Source: Marinobacter psychrophilus
GTDB taxonomy: Bacteria > Pseudomonadota > Gammaproteobacteria > Pseudomonadales > Oleiphilaceae
DNA length: 64,000 nucleotides
NCBI RefSeq assembly: GCF_001043175.1
Contig: NZ_CP011494.1
Coordinates: 1,612,001 to 1,676,000, forward strand
Direction of reading: 5' to 3'
Numbering within the stretch: position 1 is the first letter of the stretch; the number at the start of each line of letters is the position of its first letter. Of this stretch, positions 46,901 through 55,347 are shown piece after piece. Both the position numbers and the translations under genes were made by a program. The notes beneath the pieces were generated by a model that was given only the letters and a program-made list of their open reading frames with translations, was not told the DNA's origin and did not search any database.

Positions 46901-49081
46901 TCAAACTCTGGCAGCACGCGCTGCATGCAGCTTCTTATAGCTTTCAATAAGCCGCAGGTGTTTGTCCAGGCCTGCCAACTGCATGTTGGTTGGGGTAAGA
47001 CCGTAAAAGCGCACATCGCCATTCACGGACCCCACCACTGCGTCCATAGTTTGTTCACCGTACAGTCGCTTGAGATTAAACAGGTAATCACTCAGCTCAA
47101 GTTCGTCATCGATAACAATTTCCAGTACCGCACTCACCGCCCGATAAAACAACCCGCGTTCCACGGTATTGTCATTGAACTGGATAAAGGTTTCGACTCG
47201 GTCAAGGGCGTCTTCGTACTGTTCCAGAGCCAGGTTAATAAGAAGCTTTAACTCCAGAATGGTGAGCTGGCCCCAGACCGTGTTCTCGTCGAATTCAATA
47301 CCGATCAAGGTGATGATGTCTGTGTAATCGTCTATCTGGCTTTCTTCCAGGCGCTCTACCAGGGCATTCAGCTGGTCGTCATTCAACGAGTGGAGGTTGA
47401 GAATGTCTTCGCGATAATCCAGGGCCCGATTGGTGTTGTCCCAGATCAGATCTTCTATCTGGTAAACCTCGGAATAGTCAGGCACCAGCATGCGGCAGAC
47501 AGGGGCGCCCAAGTCGTCATAAACCGCTGTATACACTTCTTTGCCCAGGTCTTTGAGGATGTTGAACAGGCAAGCGACTTCTTCTTCGTTGGTGCCCGAG
47601 AAATCCCACTCGCTAAATTCGAAATCCGCCTTGGCACTGAAGAAGCGCCAAGAGATCACACCGCTGGAATCAATGAAGTGTTCTACATAATTGTTGGGCT
47701 CGGTGATCGCAAGGCTGTTGAACGTCGGGGGCGGAAAATCGTTCAGGCCTTCAAAGCTGCGGCCCTGCATCAACTCGGTGAGACTGCGTTCCAGCGCCAC
47801 TTCCAGAGTCGGATGCGCGCCGAAAGAGGCAAAAACGCCGGAGGTTTTCGGGTTCATCAACGCGACACAAGCCACCGGAAACTGGCCCCCAAGCGAGGCG
47901 TCTTTGACCAACACAGGATATCCCTGTGCTTCCAACGCCCGAATGCCTTCCAAAATGTTGGGGTATTTTTCCAATACGTGCAGGGGAACGTCTGGCAGCG
48001 TAAGTTCTTCCTGAATGATTTGCTTTTTGACCGCCCGCTCAAAGATTTCTGACAGGCACTGAACTTGCGCCTCAAACAACGTGTTACCCGCACTCATGCC
48101 GTTGCTCAGGAACAGGTTTTCAATCAGATTGCTGGGGAAGTACACTGTTTCGCCGTCTGAATGCCGTACAAAGGGCAAAGCGCAGATTCCGCGCTCTGCA
48201 TTGCCAGAGTTGGTGTCGATCAGGTTAGAACCAGCCAGTTCATCCTCCGGGTTGTAGATCTCCAGGCAGTGGCTATCCAGAATACCCTGGGGCAGTTCGT
48301 CGTTGGGCCCTGGCTTAAACCAGCGTTCATTGGGGTAATGAACAAACTCGCTGTTGGCAATGTCTTCACCAAAAAACTGATCGTTATAGAAGAAGTTGCA
48401 GTTCAGGCGCTCAATAAACTCGCCCAGCGCCGAGCACAGGGCGCTTTCCTTTGTCGAACCTTTACCATTGGTGAAGCACATGGGCGAGGCCGCGTCGCGA
48501 ATGTGCAGTGACCAAACGTGAGGCACGATATTGCGCCAGGATGCGATCTCGATCTTCATGCCCAAATTCGCCAGAATGGCGGTCATGTTGGCGATGGTCT
48601 GCTCCACCGGCAGGTCTTTACCCAAAATATAGGTGCTGGCGTCGCTTTCTGGCTTGGCCATCAGCAGGGCCTGGGCGTCTTCATCCAAGCTGTCTACGAT
48701 TTCAATCTGGAATTCCGGGCCGGTTTGAACCACCTTCTTGACCGTACAGCGGTCGATGGAGCGCACAATGCCTTGTCTGTCTTTATCAGAAATGTCTTCT
48801 GGCAGCTCGACCTGAATTTTAAAAATCTGGTTATAGCGGTTCTCGGGATCAACAATGTTGTTTTGCGACAGGCGGATATTATCGGTTGGAATGTTCCGCG
48901 CTATGCAATAAACCCGGACAAAATAGGCCGCACACAACGCCGATGACGCCAAAAAATAGTCAAAAGGGCCGGGTGCTGAACCGTCACCTTTGTAGCGTAT
49001 AGGTTGGTCGGAAATCACCGAGAAGTCGTCAAACTTGGCTTCAATTCGGAGGTTGTCGAGAAAATTGACGTTGATTTCCAT
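46901..49081 (-). CDS. OsmC-YcaO fusion protein
   Basis: 726 residues. The N-terminal OsmC domain (about 1-135) keeps the two redox cysteines, C50 (SSALCAAYF) and C112 (DRCTV), expected of peroxide/thiol-active OsmC. The YcaO domain (about 165-600) has the ATP-binding acidic motifs KESALCSALGEFIERLN and EAQVQCLSEIFERAV. The C-terminal 120 residues are helical, TPR-like. YcaO enzymes activate amide backbones with ATP. E. coli YcaO is linked to RimO-dependent methylthiolation of ribosomal protein S12. No RiPP precursor or cyclodehydratase partner is adjacent, so a housekeeping role is likelier (inference). Confidence 0.92.
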   Translation of the reverse strand: MEINVNFLDNLRIEAKFDDFSVISDQPIRYKGDGSAPGPFDYFLASSALCAAYFVRVYCIARNIPTDNIRLSQNNIVDPENRYNQIFKIQVELPEDISDKDRQGIVRSIDRCTVKKVVQTGPEFQIEIVDSLDEDAQALLMAKPESDASTYILGKDLPVEQTIANMTAILANLGMKIEIASWRNIVPHVWSLHIRDAASPMCFTNGKGSTKESALCSALGEFIERLNCNFFYNDQFFGEDIANSEFVHYPNERWFKPGPNDELPQGILDSHCLEIYNPEDELAGSNLIDTNSGNAERGICALPFVRHSDGETVYFPSNLIENLFLSNGMSAGNTLFEAQVQCLSEIFERAVKKQIIQEELTLPDVPLHVLEKYPNILEGIRALEAQGYPVLVKDASLGGQFPVACVALMNPKTSGVFASFGAHPTLEVALERSLTELMQGRSFEGLNDFPPPTFNSLAITEPNNYVEHFIDSSGVISWRFFSAKADFEFSEWDFSGTNEEEVACLFNILKDLGKEVYTAVYDDLGAPVCRMLVPDYSEVYQIEDLIWDNTNRALDYREDILNLHSLNDDQLNALVERLEESQIDDYTDIITLIGIEFDENTVWGQLTILELKLLINLALEQYEDALDRVETFIQFNDNTVERGLFYRAVSAVLEIVIDDELELSDYLFNLKRLYGEQTMDAVVGSVNGDVRFYGLTPTNMQLAGLDKHLRLIESYKKLHAARAARV

Positions 49082-49233
49082 TACGAGGGTACCGATTTGT
49101 AGAATTTGGCGCTTTGCGGCCTTAGATTGACGCTATTATCCAGTTTTTGACGCCAAACGTCTTTCAATTCGGTGAAATTTAACCATAGCTAACAGAGAAT
49201 GGGAGGACACAAGATCATAGGGTGGACTAAAAA

Positions 49234-49863
49234 ATGGCGCATGACCGTATAAGTGCGACGATAGAAGGGCCTGACGGAAAACCCCGTTGCCGTTGGTGCG
49301 GCAGCGTAGCGGAGTTGCGTGTTTATCACGACACCGAGTGGGGATTTCCGGTGGGTGATGACTTTCGCTTGTTTGAGAAGCTGAGTCTTGAAGGCTTTCA
49401 GTCCGGATTGAGTTGGCGCACCATTTTGGCGAAGCGCGAGAACTTCCGTACCGCCTTTCATCATTTTGATTTCAACAAAATCGCGGGCTTCGATGAGTGC
49501 AGTGTCGAACGTTTAATGATGGATGAGGGCATTATCCGGCATCGAGGCAAGATTGAGGCGGTGATCAACAATGCGCGACTGGCTAAAAATCTCGTCGAGC
49601 AGGGGAGTTCCCTGGCAGCTTTCGTATGGCGCTATGAGCCCGATGCAAAGCCGCCCGCGGACCTTCAGACAGTATCAACTTCCGCGGAATCCATTGCCTT
49701 GTCGAAGGCGCTTAGGAAGCTGGGATGGCGGTTCATCGGGCCAACCACGGCTTACGCTTTTATGCAGTCGATGGGATTGATCAACGACCACGCCGCGGGT
49801 TGCGTCATTCGGGCCAGCGTAGAGCAAGCGCGCCAATGTTTTACCCTTCGCCACACTCAATGA
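49234..49863 (+). CDS. tag: DNA-3-methyladenine glycosylase I
   Basis: Tag removes 3-methyladenine from alkylated DNA. In 209 residues: the zinc-site cysteines in CRWCG near the N-terminus, YHDTEWGFP with the catalytic glutamate, GLSWRTILAKRENF, GIIRHRGKIEAVINNA and the C-terminal GLINDHAAGC with further zinc ligands. The last 23 bases overlap the opposing DeoR gene. Confidence 0.94.
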   Translation: MAHDRISATIEGPDGKPRCRWCGSVAELRVYHDTEWGFPVGDDFRLFEKLSLEGFQSGLSWRTILAKRENFRTAFHHFDFNKIAGFDECSVERLMMDEGIIRHRGKIEAVINNARLAKNLVEQGSSLAAFVWRYEPDAKPPADLQTVSTSAESIALSKALRKLGWRFIGPTTAYAFMQSMGLINDHAAGCVIRASVEQARQCFTLRHTQ

Positions 49864-50602
49864 TGCTTACCGAGTCCGGTAGGCCTTTTCGTTGCTGATT
49901 AGGTATGACGTCGGTGTACAGGCGATCAACATACTTGAACGAGGCGACTTTACAGTATGAACTCAGAGTCCATTTGCTGTGATCAGCCACCAACAGACGC
50001 CCCCGGGTATTGCCTATAATGGCCCGGCTGACTTCGGCTTCGCGGATATCGTGATCCATCAGGCCATGTTGAAGATCCATGCTGCCAGTACTGATGATGC
50101 CAAAGTCGGTGATGAAAGAGCTAAAGAAATGGGTGACTTCCGGCCCAACAACGTCTTGGTCTTTGTGCCGGTACTGCCCGCCCGACACAATCACGTCGAT
50201 ACTGGGATTCACTGAAAGCGCAGCGGCCACGCGTAGGTTGTTGGTTAAAATCTTGAGTGACTGGTGATGAATCAGAGCGTGTGCAACACATTCAATGGTG
50301 CTGCCTACTCCAAGGCTGACGGTGGCCCCTTCCGGAATATCCGCTGCGACACGCTCGGCCATGCGCTGTTTGGCCCGTAAATTACGCACCTGCAGTTCGT
50401 CAATGAGATTAGGGGCAGCACTGGCGGGTAAACTGACGCCACCGTAACGACGGCGCAACAAGCCTTGCTCGCAAAGCTTGTTGATGTCGCGACGAATGGT
50501 CTGAGTGGTAACGCCAAAGCGCTTTGCAATGTCGTCAACTTCGACATGCTCCTGCTCGTGCACCCATTCAATTATGCTGTGTTGCCGCTCTTTGGCGCCC
50601 AT
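49841..50602 (-). CDS. DeoR/GlpR family transcriptional regulator
   Basis: 253 residues: an N-terminal winged helix (HSIIEWVHEQEHVEVDDIAKRFGVT-QTIRRDINKL) and a C-terminal sugar-isomerase-like sensing domain (GATVSLGVGSTIECVAHAL, ILTNNLRVA). Such repressors usually respond to phosphorylated sugars or glycerol phosphate. It is the last gene of the phnDCEE-HAD operon and the natural candidate to bind the repeated GTTCAATTGAAC sites upstream of phnD (inference). Confidence 0.9.
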   Translation of the reverse strand: MGAKERQHSIIEWVHEQEHVEVDDIAKRFGVTTQTIRRDINKLCEQGLLRRRYGGVSLPASAAPNLIDELQVRNLRAKQRMAERVAADIPEGATVSLGVGSTIECVAHALIHHQSLKILTNNLRVAAALSVNPSIDVIVSGGQYRHKDQDVVGPEVTHFFSSFITDFGIISTGSMDLQHGLMDHDIREAEVSRAIIGNTRGRLLVADHSKWTLSSYCKVASFKYVDRLYTDVIPNQQRKGLPDSVSIIECGEG

Positions 50603-50638
50603 CAGTTTACAATCACGGTCAGTTGATTCATGTTGTGG

Positions 50639-51448
50639 CTATGCGCGGCGAGTGTCAGCCTGGCTTAGCCCAGACGCAGTGCGTTGCTGCAGCCAGGCAT
50701 CTGCCATTTCAGCAAATCCCAGCCCGGAAGGCTGGCTGGCGATCGCGACTGGCTGGTGGGTCATGACTGGCAGGTGCTTGCGAATGTTTGCCACACCGAT
50801 ACTCAGCGGGAAGTTGCCGAACATACATTCGTCATTGGGCGCATCTCCAATAAACACAGAGCGCTGCCGCAATGCCTGCGGATTCAGGCCCAGTAAATCA
50901 CGGCCTACCCGCATCGCCATGGTGGATTTATCGAAGTCTCCCTGCCAGATGTTGATATGAATTGAGCTTTCCCGAACATTAAATCCCTGTGCTTTAAGCG
51001 CGTCGTGAATTTGTGCCACCTGCTGCACATTTAAAGACTCTTGCTGGTTATAATCCACCGCCACATCAACAGTGCGAAAGGCCTGGTCGCCGGCCAGTTT
51101 CGGTTCAAAGTCTAGCTTCAACGAGGCAACAGCCGCCAATATGCGAGCCTGGTCTTCACGGTGTGATGATTCATTATCCCAGTAGTGCCAGCGAACGGTC
51201 ATGGGTGCGGTGCGTTCTGCGTAAAAGGCACCGCCTTCACCAATCACGGCTGTTACCGGCCAGGTTCGAATGATCTGGTCACACCAGCCGGCACAGCCTC
51301 CGGTGACTGGAATCACTCGAATGCCTGCCGCCGCGAGGCGACAAATCGCAAGATAGGTCTCGGGCAGCAGTTGGCCGGCAGTGGTCAGCGTATCGTCCAC
51401 ATCGGTAAACAGAATATCCGCGTTACCAAACTCAAAATCATTCAACAT
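50639..51448 (-). CDS. HAD-IIB family phosphatase
   Basis: About 269 residues from ATG 51448, which is preceded by GGGAAAG. ATG 51469 (276 residues) lacks a ribosome site. HAD motif I is FTDVDDTLT with the nucleophile aspartate, motif II is VIPVTGG, and motif III/IV is VFIGDAPNDECMF. The cap is of the C2B (Cof/sucrose-phosphatase/mannosyl-3-phosphoglycerate phosphatase) type. It is not the phosphonatase PhnX type. It probably dephosphorylates the compound brought in by the neighbouring importer. Confidence 0.85.
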   Translation of the reverse strand: MLNDFEFGNADILFTDVDDTLTTAGQLLPETYLAICRLAAAGIRVIPVTGGCAGWCDQIIRTWPVTAVIGEGGAFYAERTAPMTVRWHYWDNESSHREDQARILAAVASLKLDFEPKLAGDQAFRTVDVAVDYNQQESLNVQQVAQIHDALKAQGFNVRESSIHINIWQGDFDKSTMAMRVGRDLLGLNPQALRQRSVFIGDAPNDECMFGNFPLSIGVANIRKHLPVMTHQPVAIASQPSGLGFAEMADAWLQQRTASGLSQADTRRA

Positions 51449-51552
51449 AGTGTCTGCTTTCCCGTTCATCGCAGAGGTAGGTGCCGCCGGCCAAAGCCGG
51501 GCGGCATGTTATTTAGCGTTGGATCGTACTTAGCGTTAGAGAGAACTCAGCA

Positions 51553-52362
51553 TCAGATTACTTTTTTGCGTAGGACACTGGTAATGGCTTCGCCCAGAAT
51601 AACAAGAACAATGATGGCCAACAGGATTGTGGCAACTGTCTGCCAGGCAAACAGGTCGATCGACCCCTGCAGCAACACTCCGATACCGCCGGCGCCCACC
51701 AGGCCCAAAACGGTAGATTCACGGATATTGATGTCCCAGCGCAGAATAATGATGGCAAAAAATGCCGGCATTACCTGAGGCACAATCGCGTAAAGCACCA
51801 CCTTCATTTTACTGGCGCCCGTTGCCTGCATGGCTTCTACCGGGTTGCGATCAATCTCTTCAATGGCTTCGCCCATCAGCTTGCCAATGAACCCGATGGA
51901 CCGGAACATAACCGCCAGAATGCCGGCCAGCACGCCGGGGCCAAAAATCGCCACAAACAGCAGTGCCCATATAATGGTGTTTACTGAACGGCTGGATACC
52001 AGAATAAACCGGCCAAGCCACAGCGTTGCCTTGTTCGGCGTTGTATTCTGCGCTGCAATATAGGACACCGGTAAGGCGATGAATATCGTCAGCATGGTCG
52101 ACAGCGTAGCAATATGAACGGTTTCCAACATGGCATTGAAAATCGCATCCCACCGACTGAATTCCGGCGGCCACATGCGTGACCCCAGGCTTTGTATCTG
52201 ATTAGGAGCGTCCCACACCCAGGGCCAGAAAATATCGATGTCTTTTATCGCCCAGACAACGGCCACCAAAGTCGCCAGGTAGATCCCGTAGCGGATCAAC
52301 TGCTCTTTTCGGTCATAGCGTGACCAGACGTGGTCTTTCAGTTTTGCAGCATGATCTACCAT
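51553..52362 (-). CDS. phnE: Phosphonate-type ABC transporter permease, second subunit
   Basis: This 269-residue integral membrane permease has about six helices. The EAA-loop region GEAIEEIDRNPVEAMQATGAS contacts the ATPase. The end VGAGGIGVLLQGSIDLF and late RKKVI match PhnE. ATG 52362 has GAGG 9 bases upstream and overlaps the end of the first permease gene. ATG 52380 would lengthen that overlap. Confidence 0.9.
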   Translation of the reverse strand: MVDHAAKLKDHVWSRYDRKEQLIRYGIYLATLVAVVWAIKDIDIFWPWVWDAPNQIQSLGSRMWPPEFSRWDAIFNAMLETVHIATLSTMLTIFIALPVSYIAAQNTTPNKATLWLGRFILVSSRSVNTIIWALLFVAIFGPGVLAGILAVMFRSIGFIGKLMGEAIEEIDRNPVEAMQATGASKMKVVLYAIVPQVMPAFFAIIILRWDINIRESTVLGLVGAGGIGVLLQGSIDLFAWQTVATILLAIIVLVILGEAITSVLRKKVI

Positions 52363-53174
52363 ACTTTTTTCCTCACCCATCCGCTGAACCCTTCACTGAT
52401 CAAAATGATCGCGATGATCATCAGCAGAATGGCAAATGCGAAATCGTAGTCGTAGCGTCCAAAGGCGTTCATCAGCGTGCCACCAATACCGCCTGCACCT
52501 ACAATACCGACCACCGCCGAAGCGCGAAGGTTGCTGTCCAGCTGGTACATAGACAGACCTATCTGGCGTGGCATAATCTGTGGAAAAACCCCAAAGACCA
52601 GTATTTTAAAATAACCGGCACCCACCGAGCGCATAGCTTCAACCTGACCCCAGTCGATCTCTTCGATTTCCTCAGCCAATAACTTGGCCACAAAGCCGAT
52701 GGAATACAGGGTTAGGGTGAGAATGCCTGCCAGCGGGCCAAAACCGACCGCGGCGACAAAAAGAATGGCCACGATAACCGGATGAAAGCTGCGGGATATA
52801 ACAATCAGCGCACGTCCCAACAGATAAATAGGCAAGGGCGCCACATTTTTAGCGGCCATCACCGCGATGGGCAGCGACAGACCAACACCCATCAGGGTTG
52901 CCAGAAAGGCAATCTGGAAACTTTCCTTGAACCCGGTCCATAACAAACTTCCACGCTCGAAACTGGGCGGAAAAGCGCCACCGAAAATTCGAGCGGCACG
53001 GGGCAACCCCTCGGAAACCCGCTCCCAATTGAACGGCAAGGTTGAAAATGCCCAGTATAGGTAGGTCAGGGCTATGGCGATCAAACCATAGCGAACCCAG
53101 GGGTTTGCTATGAACGGTGGCTTTTTCCAGACCCTGCCTGACGGGGTGTCGGCTCCGGTTTTGACGCGTGTCAT
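52356..53174 (-). CDS. phnE: Phosphonate-type ABC transporter permease, first subunit
   Basis: A 272-residue PhnE-family permease. The loop AEEIEEIDWGQVEAMRSVGAG is the ATPase-coupling motif, and the family end is VGAGGIGGTLMNAFGRYDYD. It pairs with the second permease as a heterodimer. The start overlaps the phnC stop by 4 bases (ATGA). Confidence 0.91.
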   Translation of the reverse strand: MTRVKTGADTPSGRVWKKPPFIANPWVRYGLIAIALTYLYWAFSTLPFNWERVSEGLPRAARIFGGAFPPSFERGSLLWTGFKESFQIAFLATLMGVGLSLPIAVMAAKNVAPLPIYLLGRALIVISRSFHPVIVAILFVAAVGFGPLAGILTLTLYSIGFVAKLLAEEIEEIDWGQVEAMRSVGAGYFKILVFGVFPQIMPRQIGLSMYQLDSNLRASAVVGIVGAGGIGGTLMNAFGRYDYDFAFAILLMIIAIILISEGFSGWVRKKVW

Positions 53175-53974
53175 GCCGAAGCCTCCTGATCCTGAGATGC
53201 TTTCTTTCCTGAGTCCTCACCATCTTCTTCCGGTGATTCGATACCACCGTATATGGCGTCTAGCGCATCCTGGTTGAAATCTTTGGGCTCACCGTCAAAA
53301 ATCATCTGGCCGTGGCGCATACCCACAATGCGGTCTGTATACATTCGCGCCTGGGTCACGTTGTGAATGTTGATCAACACCGGCAGTGACATTTCACTCG
53401 CCAGGCTTTGCAACAAACTCATGATTTGCTGCGACGTTTTTGGGTCTAGCGAGGCGGTTGGCTCGTCGGCCAGCAAAATCTCCGGCTCCTGCATCAGCGC
53501 ACGAACCACTGCAACACGCTGCCGCTCGCCACCCGATAGCTGGTCTGCGCGTTTGTCGGCGTATTGGGCAATACCCACACGCTCCATCAAGCTGAAGGCA
53601 CGATCGATGTCAGTTTGCGGAAAGCGGCGGGTTAACGCCTGGAAAAAAGACACGTAACCCAAGCGCCCGGACAGCACGTTCTCCATAACCGTTAAACGAT
53701 CAATCAGGTTAAAACCCTGAAAGACCATACCGATGCGTCGGCGAGAATGACGCAATGCACTTCCGCGAAGATTGACCAACTCGTGGCCGTTTAGCTTGAT
53801 CGAACCCGATGTCGGTTCGACCAACCGGTTGATGCAGCGCAACAGGGTGCTTTTCCCGGCACCTGAAGCGCCAACAATGGAAACAACACTGCTGCCATCG
53901 ACCGTCAAATCAAGACCTTTGAGCACGGGGTCGTTCTGCCCGTATCGCTTGACGAGGTTGGTAATCTCTAACAT
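53171..53974 (-). CDS. phnC: Phosphonate-type ABC transporter ATP-binding protein
   Basis: A 267-residue ATPase: Walker A GASGAGKSTLLRC, Q-loop VFQGFNLID, signature LSGGERQRVAVVRAL, Walker B ILLADEPTASLD. PhnC-type insertions (GYVSFFQALTRRFPQTD) are present. The C-terminus is an unusual acidic/lysine tail of about 25 residues after GGIESPEEDGED. It lies 53 bases downstream of phnD, separated by a hairpin. Confidence 0.93.
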   Translation of the reverse strand: MLEITNLVKRYGQNDPVLKGLDLTVDGSSVVSIVGASGAGKSTLLRCINRLVEPTSGSIKLNGHELVNLRGSALRHSRRRIGMVFQGFNLIDRLTVMENVLSGRLGYVSFFQALTRRFPQTDIDRAFSLMERVGIAQYADKRADQLSGGERQRVAVVRALMQEPEILLADEPTASLDPKTSQQIMSLLQSLASEMSLPVLINIHNVTQARMYTDRIVGMRHGQMIFDGEPKDFNQDALDAIYGGIESPEEDGEDSGKKASQDQEASA

Positions 53975-53991
53975 GTGATTAACTCCGGATA

Positions 53992-54019
53992 GAGCCTCTG
54001 ACGGATTAGCCAGAGGCTC
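53992..54019 (-). promoter_or_regulatory. Intercistronic hairpin after phnD
   Basis: A 9-bp perfect stem GAGCCTCTG/CAGAGGCTC with a 10-base loop and no T-run lies between the phnD stop and the phnC start. Such hairpins often protect the binding-protein mRNA so that it is made in excess (inference). Confidence 0.55.
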
Positions 54020-54027
54020 CGGTTTTC

Positions 54028-55020
54028 TTATTGAAGATTATCGGGGGTGTACTGAACGCCATTGGACGCCTGAATGGTGCGAATGACGCGCCAGTTGTCC
54101 TTATAGGTGATCGGAATGAACGTTTCGACGCCTTCAAACTCGTCACCCAGCTCGGTGCCGGCGAATTTAAAGGTGTAGAAAGCCTCGCGAACTTTTTCAA
54201 CCAGGTCAGGGTGTAAGTTGTGAGCATGGTTATAAGACGTTGTCGGGAAACGATCTGATTCCCACACCAAGCGCACATCTTCTACGTCATACAGCCCACG
54301 AGCGGCCATACGTTCTACCACTTCTGAGGCAACTGGAGCAGCATCGTAGTCGCGAGCGACCACACCCAGCATGGATTGATCGTGGCTGCCCGAAAAAGAA
54401 ATTTCGTAGTCTTCACCCGGTACTATTCCAAGCTCCGGAAACAGTGCTCTGGGTGCCTGGTTGCCGGAATTAGAGGTGGGTGATGTGTGCGCAACCCGCT
54501 TGCCTTTGAGGTCTTTCATTTCAAAAATGTCAGAACTGCTGTGGGTGAAAACCTGCAAGGTATAGCCAAATTGACCCGTGTCTGAACCCATCAGCGCAAA
54601 GGGAACTGCACCGGCAAGGTTAACGGCGAAAGGTGTTGGGCCCGTGGAAAAGCCGGCAATGTGCAGGCGCCCACTGCGCATGGCTTCTACTTGGGCAGAA
54701 TTAGATTGTACTGCGAAGAAACGAACTTCTTTACCGGTCACTTTTGCCAGGTGATCAATGAATGGCTGCCAGATATCCGAATAAATGGCCGGATCTTCAA
54801 CAGGCGTGTAGGCAAAAATCAAGGTATCGGGATTAACCCACTCTGACTCATCCGCTGGCAAGTCGGCGACCATGTCGCCGTTTGCATCGCAGTACATGGC
54901 GTCGAGTGCGCCTCGTTCACAGTCCGCCAGAGCCGGGCTGCTGAAAGCAAACAGTAAAGCCGAGGCCGCCAGGGTGACGGACGGCAAGGTGCTGGAAAAC
55001 AACTTTTTCTGCATATTCAT
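54028..55020 (-). CDS. phnD: Phosphonate-type ABC transporter substrate-binding protein
   Basis: A 330-residue periplasmic binding protein with signal peptide (MNMQKKLFSST..., cleavage near ALA). FAYTPVEDPA opens the first lobe. FSTGPTPFAVNLAG and HTSPTSNSGNQAPRALFPELG are the ligand-loop motifs of the PhnD/PtxB fold, in which serines and threonines bind the phosphonate group. The insertion DCERGALDAMYCDANGD after the signal is unusual and may form a disulphide. ATG 55020 has GGAG 8 bases upstream. Ligand: phosphonate, phosphite or phosphate ester. Confidence 0.9.
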   Translation of the reverse strand: MNMQKKLFSSTLPSVTLAASALLFAFSSPALADCERGALDAMYCDANGDMVADLPADESEWVNPDTLIFAYTPVEDPAIYSDIWQPFIDHLAKVTGKEVRFFAVQSNSAQVEAMRSGRLHIAGFSTGPTPFAVNLAGAVPFALMGSDTGQFGYTLQVFTHSSSDIFEMKDLKGKRVAHTSPTSNSGNQAPRALFPELGIVPGEDYEISFSGSHDQSMLGVVARDYDAAPVASEVVERMAARGLYDVEDVRLVWESDRFPTTSYNHAHNLHPDLVEKVREAFYTFKFAGTELGDEFEGVETFIPITYKDNWRVIRTIQASNGVQYTPDNLQ

Positions 55021-55064
55021 CGAGATGCTCCACTGGAAACGGTCCTGCATGAGAGCCTCATGCC

Positions 55065-55077
55065 TTGAATTGAACAT
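55065..55077. promoter_or_regulatory. Operator-like site 1 (partial palindrome)
   Basis: TTGAATTGAACAT, whose reverse ATGTTCAATT matches the left half of the perfect palindrome at 55117-55128. It lies in the phnD leader. Confidence 0.45.
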
Positions 55078-55116
55078 CCTGAAAGGACCCGTTCCGCTAG
55101 ATTGTTGTTATAAGAT

Positions 55117-55128
55117 GTTCAATTGAAC
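55117..55128. promoter_or_regulatory. Operator-like palindrome 2 in the phnD promoter
   Basis: A perfect 12-bp palindrome GTTCAATTGAAC. On the minus strand it sits directly before a -10-like TATAAC, so a bound repressor would block polymerase. The GTTC-N4-GAAC shape resembles GlpR/DeoR-family operators. Confidence 0.6.
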
Positions 55129-55212
55129 CCTCATAGTAGCAGTAAAGCACCATTAGGCAAGGTACGTATGTCTGCAATGAGACTATTTGGCGGAGAAACC
55201 GTGGCGAAAGGT

Positions 55213-55224
55213 GTTCAATTGAAT
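55213..55224. promoter_or_regulatory. Operator-like palindrome 3
   Basis: GTTCAATTGAAT, 11 of 12 identical to site 2 and 96 bases from it centre to centre (about nine helical turns). Repeated sites suggest looping or co-operative binding. Confidence 0.5.
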
Positions 55225-55347
55225 GTTGAGGTGCATTTTGAACGCGTGAGCATTAGGCAATGTGGTCCGCCAGGCCTGTGAATTGCGTATTCTTTACCCT
55301 AAGCTTTCACCAATACATTGGCAGAACAAGGCGGTTTGCAAAAGCGT

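Noticed and set aside
46901..49081. RiPP (thiazole/oxazole peptide) gene cluster around YcaO
   Set aside because: No precursor, E1-like partner, dehydrogenase or exporter lies next to it; the neighbours are yajD and tag.
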